DNA from: an uncultured Flavobacteriales bacterium
GTDB taxonomy: Bacteria > Bacteroidota > Bacteroidia > Flavobacteriales > Crocinitomicaceae
DNA length: 10,450 nt
Direction of reading: 5' to 3'
NCBI GenBank assembly: GCA_946479125.1
Contig: CAMLET010000068.1
Span: 1-10,450, forward strand
The translations under genes and the position numbers were made by a program. The notes under the pieces were generated by a model, which was given only the letters and a program-made list of their open reading frames with translations, was not told where the DNA came from and ran no database searches. Shown here piece after piece: positions 5,974 to 10,450 of this stretch; the first letter of the stretch is position 1, and every line of letters starts with the position of its first letter.

Positions 5974-6876
5974 ATGAAAAAAACATACCTGATCTTCTTT
6001 TTATTGATCCATTGTGGCTATGTTAATGCACAAAATTACGTTGACCTTCTGAAAGTCGATTATTCCACTACACCATCAAATCCATTTAAAAGTTCAACAG
6101 CGGTTACCACGCTTCAGGAAATGAACGGAGAAACAACAGTCCCAATCAAACTCAATGATCAATTCACATTTTTAACCGGACTTAATTACGAATCCAACAC
6201 AGCTTCGTTTAATCCTGGCAGAAAAGCAGAAACAATCTTTGGAACAACATTGAAACTTGGAGCAAATATCAAACACAATTCGAGCTGGAGCGGAACTTAC
6301 GTATTGCTGCCTAAACTTTCGAGCGATCTGAAAACAATATCAAAGCACGATTTTCAAATAGGAGCTTATGCTTTAATGCAGTACAACAAATCAACACATT
6401 TAAATTACAAGTTTGGAGTATACGCTAATACAGATCTATTCGGACCTTTTATCGTTCCGTTATTGGGTATGTATTACCAGAATCAAAGTGAAAAATTAGA
6501 GTTTAAAGCGCTCTTACCTGTAAATCTCGATCTCAATTATGTTATTGCAAAAAACACTCGACTGGGTTTCAGCTTCAAAGGTCAGGTTCGCAGTTATCAT
6601 ATGAACACGCCGATTGATTACGAACAAAACCGCTATTTGGTAAAATCAACCAATGATCTTTATGCCTATTTGCAGTATGGTTTTAACAATGGGCTCAACC
6701 TTCAACTCGCATTTGGCCGGTCTTTAGCAAGATCTTACCGCATTTATGAGGAAAAGGTGGATTTCGGCATGCCGCTATATTATGCGGGCGATAACCGAAC
6801 TCAACTGAATTCAGATTTTAAAGACGGTTGGTTATTCAAACTTGCTTTATTCTACCGGTTGAAAATTAATTCATAG
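5974..6876 (+). CDS. Secreted, probable outer-membrane beta-barrel protein (DUF6268-like)
   Basis: This 300-aa protein begins with a Sec signal peptide (MKKTYLIFFLLIHCGYVNAQ, cleavage after Ala19 or Gln20). The ATG at 5974 gives this signal directly; an in-frame ATG at 5950 would add eight residues before it and is unlikely. The mature protein is rich in alternating aromatic/hydrophobic strands with short turns, such as FTFLTGLNYES, GTTLKLGANIKHN, FQIGAYALMQYN, LNYKFGVYAN, LGFSFKGQVRSYHM, DLYAYLQYGFNNGLNLQLAFGRSLARSYRIY and WLFKLALFYRLKINS. The pattern and the VPIKLNDQFTFLTGLNYE segment resemble DUF6268-type barrels, which I assign with moderate confidence. Substrate and role are unknown. It looks monocistronic or first in a unit. 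Confidence 0.8.
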   Translation: MKKTYLIFFLLIHCGYVNAQNYVDLLKVDYSTTPSNPFKSSTAVTTLQEMNGETTVPIKLNDQFTFLTGLNYESNTASFNPGRKAETIFGTTLKLGANIKHNSSWSGTYVLLPKLSSDLKTISKHDFQIGAYALMQYNKSTHLNYKFGVYANTDLFGPFIVPLLGMYYQNQSEKLEFKALLPVNLDLNYVIAKNTRLGFSFKGQVRSYHMNTPIDYEQNRYLVKSTNDLYAYLQYGFNNGLNLQLAFGRSLARSYRIYEEKVDFGMPLYYAGDNRTQLNSDFKDGWLFKLALFYRLKINS

Positions 6877-6929
6877 TCGCATCAATTTTCACTTGTCCCG
6901 CCTATCAAACTATTTCACTACTTTTCCGC

Positions 6930-7424
6930 ATGATTTGGATGGGAATAATTATCGCAGTAATTGTGTTTCTTCTGGTGCTTTTTGTAGTACTTAGAAATAA
7001 ACTGATCACTGCCAAAAACCTGGTCGATTCTGCCTACGCCGATGTTGATTCTCAGTTATTGCTTCGTTTTGAATTGATCCCGAAACTGGTTCAAATCACC
7101 CAGCATTATGCAACTTACGAAGCTCAGCTTTTGGAGAAAATTGCAGAAAGTCGAGACACTTCTATTTGGAAAGAAAGCGATGATTATCCGCAAATTTTAA
7201 GCAAAATACGCGTAATTAAAGAGAATCATCCCGACCTAAAAGCTAATATGACTTTTGAAGACTTAATGATTCAAATCAAAAAGGTAGAAGATCATTTGCG
7301 CTCCTCTCGTCGATTTTATAACGGAACGGTTGAATCCTACAACAACCTGGTTGCACGGTTTCCATATTCGTTGATCAGTTTCTCAACAGGGCATCAACAA
7401 CAACCCTATATTTCAGCAGAATAA
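6930..7424 (+). CDS. LemA family protein
   Basis: A 164-aa protein anchored by an N-terminal membrane helix (residues 4-21). A helical bundle with the LemA signature follows: NLVDSAYADVDSQLLLRFELIPKLVQITQHYATYE (30-64), then PDLKAN (101-106), KKVEDHLRSSRRFYNGTVESYNNL (117-140) and FPYSLIS (144-150). The final residues, HQQQPYISAE, match the usual C-terminal YF-type ending only loosely. Length is a little below the usual 180-200 aa; the stretch between the two conserved helices is short. The family's function is unsettled. It sits 11 bases before the DUF2207 gene, a pairing seen in many bacteria, and the two presumably work together at the inner membrane. The 53-base gap upstream shows no convincing promoter. 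Confidence 0.93.
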   Translation: MIWMGIIIAVIVFLLVLFVVLRNKLITAKNLVDSAYADVDSQLLLRFELIPKLVQITQHYATYEAQLLEKIAESRDTSIWKESDDYPQILSKIRVIKENHPDLKANMTFEDLMIQIKKVEDHLRSSRRFYNGTVESYNNLVARFPYSLISFSTGHQQQPYISAE

Positions 7425-7435
7425 AACAGCTATAC

Positions 7436-9178
7436 ATGAAAACAGCTTTACTTTTCTTCCTCACTTTTATCACGTCCATTTCTATATCTGCGCAAGATGA
7501 AAAAGATGTAGCACAATACGAGCATATTCTATTGTTTGATGCCACATTCGACATTAAGAAGGATTGCAGTATTGAAATCACCGAAAAAATTGTGGTTTAC
7601 GCGAACGGCTTTTTTATCAAACACGGTATTTATAGAGATATTCCTCTGCTTTATGAATATCAAGGCGGAGTCACAGAAGTTGATTTCGAAATAGTTTCTT
7701 TAAAGCGCGATGGACAAACAGAAGATTTTAAAGTTGAAAACCGTGAAAATGGTAAACGTATTTATTTCGGAAGTGAGGCTATCATTCTTCCAACCGGCTC
7801 CTATACTTACGAGTTCACCTATCGTGTAAACCATGTTTTGCGTTTTCTAAAGAAACAGGATGAAATTTATTGGAACGCCAACGGAACAGGTTGGGATTTT
7901 TGGATCGATACGTTAAAAGCTCATGTTAAACTTCCGGCTGGAATCAAATTCAATAAGTTCAAAGCATATACCGGACGATACGGAAAAAGCAACAGCAACT
8001 ATACTTCAAAACAGATCAGTGACAATGAGCTTCTTTTTGTAAACACAGTTCCTTTTGCCAGCGGCGAGAACCTCACATTCGCTGCCTCATGGGATAAAAA
8101 CAAATTGACCTATCCAACTGCTGCGGAAGAATTGCTGTATTGGATAAAATCGCATTTATTGGGTCTTTTCTGCGGATTTGTACTGCTCTTCATCTTTCTC
8201 AGAAGTTTTATCCTTTGGCGAAAATATGGTGTTGACCCAAAACCAGGAACCATCATGCCACAATACGAAGCACCGGAAGGGTTTTCTCCGGCTGAACTTA
8301 GAGCAATCATGAAACGCGGCTCGGTAGACGGAACATCATTTACAGCAGAATTAATATCAATAGCCGTGAAAGGCTGGATGAGCATTAAAAACGTTGATGA
8401 AGATGGCAGAAGAAAGAAATACACTTTCACCAAACTAGAAGACGCGAAAAAACCGCTTTGTAAAACCGAACAGTTGGTGTTCAACAAAATAATGTCAAAC
8501 TCAGGCCAGTTCACATTTACGGAAGGAACTTACTCTACCCGATTGGATAAAGGTTTGGAACAGCTAAAAGTAAAAATGCATGAGTTTCACGGTGAAATCT
8601 ACAGAACGTACAACACACTTTTAAGCATGAAGCAATACGGTTATTTGGCTGTTGCAATCGTTCTTAGCTTTGGAATTAAGTACTTCTTCGGCGGACATGG
8701 ATTGTTCATTGCCGGACTTGCGTTTTTTGGAATCGGTCTTTCTGCACTATTTGGTTACTTATTAGAACAGCCGACAAAAGAAGGGCGACGAATTCTAGAT
8801 CACATTGCAGGAATGAAAATGTACATTTCGTATGCAGAAAAAGATCAAATCAATTTCCACAATCCACCAACAATGGATTTCACCCATTTCGAGCAGATGC
8901 TTCCTTACGCTATTGCCTTTGACCTGGCAAAAGATTGGGAAAACAAATTTGAATCGGATGTACTTACAACAGGCTACAGTCATGCTGGCTGGTACATGGC
9001 AACGGGAGGCGCATTCATGTTTTCAGCTTCCAGTTTCGACTCACTTTCTTCAAGCATTTCTTCCTCATCAGTTCCACCAAGCTCAACATCTGGTGGCAGT
9101 AGCAGCGGAGGAGGATTTTCCAGTGGTGGTGGATTCTCCGGCGGAGGTGGCGGAGGTGGAGGCGGCGGAGGCTGGTAA
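7436..9178 (+). CDS. DUF2207 domain membrane protein with Ser/Gly-rich tail
   Basis: This 580-aa protein begins with a signal peptide (MKTALLFFLTFITSISISAQ). The exported N-terminal DUF2207 domain (about 25-225) includes GIYRDIP (64-70) and EIYWNANGTGW (143-153). A membrane helix spans about 239-260, followed by the conserved PQYEAPEGFSPAELRAIM stretch (275-292) and a cytoplasmic winged-helix-like region to about 395. Two more helices lie at about 401-418 and 422-443. EKDQINFHNPP (468-478) and FEQMLPYAIAF (485-495) are family-typical. The last about 45 residues are Ser-rich, then Gly-rich, ending in a glycine run and Trp. Gly-rich tails are usual in this family and in neighbouring TPM-domain proteins. 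Biochemical role is unknown. It follows lemA by 11 bases. Confidence 0.92.
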   Translation: MKTALLFFLTFITSISISAQDEKDVAQYEHILLFDATFDIKKDCSIEITEKIVVYANGFFIKHGIYRDIPLLYEYQGGVTEVDFEIVSLKRDGQTEDFKVENRENGKRIYFGSEAIILPTGSYTYEFTYRVNHVLRFLKKQDEIYWNANGTGWDFWIDTLKAHVKLPAGIKFNKFKAYTGRYGKSNSNYTSKQISDNELLFVNTVPFASGENLTFAASWDKNKLTYPTAAEELLYWIKSHLLGLFCGFVLLFIFLRSFILWRKYGVDPKPGTIMPQYEAPEGFSPAELRAIMKRGSVDGTSFTAELISIAVKGWMSIKNVDEDGRRKKYTFTKLEDAKKPLCKTEQLVFNKIMSNSGQFTFTEGTYSTRLDKGLEQLKVKMHEFHGEIYRTYNTLLSMKQYGYLAVAIVLSFGIKYFFGGHGLFIAGLAFFGIGLSALFGYLLEQPTKEGRRILDHIAGMKMYISYAEKDQINFHNPPTMDFTHFEQMLPYAIAFDLAKDWENKFESDVLTTGYSHAGWYMATGGAFMFSASSFDSLSSSISSSSVPPSSTSGGSSSGGGFSSGGGFSGGGGGGGGGGGW

Positions 9179-9226
9179 ACCTTACATGAAATAAAATAGT
9201 CTTCTCTTTTCTTAACGCCATATAAT

Positions 9227-10162
9227 ATGGATAATGAAAACCAACATTTTGTCCCAAGATCATTTCTTAAGAATTTCTGCATAAACGGAACATCAGAAAT
9301 ATATCTATCTCGGTTTATTGAGCATAATAAAAAATGGACCAATCCAATTTCAAGACACATTAGATCAATTTGTTACTTAGAAGATATCTATGACCTTAGT
9401 CCAGATTTGGCTGAAAAAAAAGGAATATCCACTGACTTTGTTGAGCGCAACGCATTCTGGTATGAAAAAGACTACTTGGAAAACCTGATTTTGAAGATTG
9501 AAAATGAAAGCATTGAACAATCTGATATTAAAGAATTACCAGATTTTTACATGAGCATGATTGCTAGAAATCCTGTTTTTATGACCGGATTTAATCCCCA
9601 TCAAATCCAAACATTACTAGATAAATTCTTGACTAAAGCAAGGAAAGAGTCAGAATTCATAAAGAAAATGGCAAACTTAGGTACAGATGAAGAGCTTGAG
9701 ATTTGGTTTGCTAATATGCGTTCTAAATTTCTTTCTGAACAAACCCAACAAAGAATGTTTTCATCTTCAGTTTATAAACAGCATATTGGTGAAAGCAATG
9801 TATACAACTCTATACGAAACAAAATTGAGGGCTATAAAATTATTGTTGGCAGGATAAAAGAAGAAGGTGAGTTTTTTATTACAAGTGATTCACCTGGTTT
9901 TTCGGTTTGTGAAAAAGGCGGAATTTATTCACTTAAGTTTAAGGATGATATATCACATTACATGCCTATTTCCTCAAAAGTATTTATTGCCTTACAAAAT
10001 CCTGTATACGCGTTGAATGCTCCAAAATTATCGATAATTGATGTGACTTCGGAAATTGTACAGTACATAAATAATGGATCAATAAGTGCATCCAATGGAT
10101 ACGTTTTTTGCGAAAACAAAGAATATCTTTCCAATCATATGAATAACCGATTAGGCAAATAG
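9227..10162 (+). CDS. DUF4238 family protein
   Basis: This 311-aa soluble protein opens with NQHFVPRSFLKNF (residues 5-17), the hallmark of DUF4238 (N-Q-H-x-V-P-x-x-x-L-x-x-F). A strand IYLSRF follows, then a region with SICYLEDIYDL matching the family's 'f Y d' end of the first domain. A middle helical part includes DFYMSMIARNP. The later FFITSDSPGFSV agrees with the family's S-D-x-P motif. No signal peptide or membrane helix is seen. The family's function is not established; the conserved His and Asp could be catalytic, but that is inference. The gene is AT-rich compared with DUF2207 upstream and is a likely accessory gene. Its stop is only 9 bases from the stop of the convergent gene. Confidence 0.85.
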   Translation: MDNENQHFVPRSFLKNFCINGTSEIYLSRFIEHNKKWTNPISRHIRSICYLEDIYDLSPDLAEKKGISTDFVERNAFWYEKDYLENLILKIENESIEQSDIKELPDFYMSMIARNPVFMTGFNPHQIQTLLDKFLTKARKESEFIKKMANLGTDEELEIWFANMRSKFLSEQTQQRMFSSSVYKQHIGESNVYNSIRNKIEGYKIIVGRIKEEGEFFITSDSPGFSVCEKGGIYSLKFKDDISHYMPISSKVFIALQNPVYALNAPKLSIIDVTSEIVQYINNGSISASNGYVFCENKEYLSNHMNNRLGK

Positions 10163-10171
10163 AAAGACTTA

Positions 10172-10450
10172 TCAATCCTCACTATCCTCATCTTCCAACC
10201 ACTCAAAGAACGAATCCATGTGATCTCTGTCTTTTCGTGATGGACGACCAGTTCCATATTCGCGGTAAGTACTTTGCGCAGACTGGTATGTTTTGAATTT
10301 TTCCAATTCCATTGGATCCGTGATATCGATAAGATAATCGGATACCAGCTTTGCTCCTACTCTTCTATCAAGCAGATCTTTGATCTTATAACTGAATTCG
10401 GCATTGTTTTTCACAATGGAAACCGTATCACCGATCTTCACTTCTTTCGA
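10172..10450 (-). CDS. S4-domain RNA-binding protein, Hsp15-type (partial, C-terminal part)
   Basis: On the - strand the frame enters from beyond the right edge and ends at the TGA at 10172-10174. The first visible residues SKEVKIGDTVSIVKNN match the end of an S4 RNA-binding domain. A strand FSYKIKDL follows, then RRVGAKLVSDYLIDITDPMELEKF, YREYGTGRPSRKDRDHMDSFFEW and an acidic tail. The GRPxRKDRxxMxxFF ending is like Hsp15/HslR, which binds stalled 50S subunits carrying peptidyl-tRNA. The GTG at 10441 could look like a start, but it encodes the Val of the conserved PSKEVKIGD stretch, and the frame stays open upstream to the window end. So the gene is cut by the window and its N-terminal S4 helices lie outside. 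No terminator is visible in the 9-base gap to the convergent gene. Confidence 0.85.
   Translation of the reverse strand, partial: SKEVKIGDTVSIVKNNAEFSYKIKDLLDRRVGAKLVSDYLIDITDPMELEKFKTYQSAQSTYREYGTGRPSRKDRDHMDSFFEWLEDEDSED

Noticed and set aside
8832..9194. + strand frame overlapping the DUF2207 end
   Set aside because: It is an alternative frame of a well-supported gene. Its Ala/Val-rich tail is the shifted reading of the glycine codons.
9218..9230. Perfect palindrome CCATAT-A-ATATGG at the DUF4238 start codon
   Set aside because: It is short, AT-rich and overlaps the ATG. Such palindromes are expected by chance and there is no second copy to support an operator.
8980..9360. - strand frame with a polyproline stretch
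   Set aside because: The prolines are the reverse reading of the GGN glycine codons of the DUF2207 tail.
10172..10441. S4-type gene as a complete 89-aa protein starting at the GTG at 10441
   Set aside because: The frame continues open to the window edge, and the GTG codes for a conserved internal Val in the S4 domain, so the gene is partial.

Overview
The window reads as chromosomal DNA from a member of the Bacteroidota, most likely Flavobacteriales. Four things point there. The XseA is of the GHCYPEL/IGHSTN type known from flavobacteria. Shine-Dalgarno sequences are largely absent. Several gaps carry TAnnTTTG-type promoter elements. Gene borders carry short GC-rich or CACATAG-type dispersed repeats of a kind I recall from Bacteroidota genomes. 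Genus cannot be fixed from the sequence alone.

Almost everything is on the + strand. At the left edge (1-21, - strand) are the first seven codons of a divergent gene. Then come xseA and xseB (173-1954), the two subunits of exodeoxyribonuclease VII, separated by a gap with a good promoter candidate and an inverted dispersed repeat. A ferrous-iron uptake operon follows: feoA (2122-2340), feoB (2337-4274, overlapping feoA) and a 36-codon FeoB-associated Cys-rich membrane protein (4275-4385).

Next is a run of less recognisable genes: an AT-rich orphan (4445-4924), a GTG-started helical-repeat protein overlapping it (4921-5451), a small lipoprotein (5476-5865) and a secreted, probably outer-membrane beta-barrel protein (5974-6876). 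A LemA protein (6930-7424) and a DUF2207 membrane protein with a Ser/Gly-rich tail (7436-9178) form a commonly seen pair. A DUF4238 protein (9227-10162) converges, with only 9 bases between stop codons, on the C-terminal part of an S4/Hsp15-type RNA-binding protein that runs off the right edge on the - strand.

Most of the window is ordinary housekeeping and envelope genes. I see no CRISPR array, tRNA, rRNA, transposase, phage genes or recognisable defence system. The most interesting signal lies between the genes. Families of short dispersed repeats sit at stop codons and just downstream of -7 promoter elements. In one case a repeat appears to have become the last codons of xseA. I found no convincing new multi-gene system.
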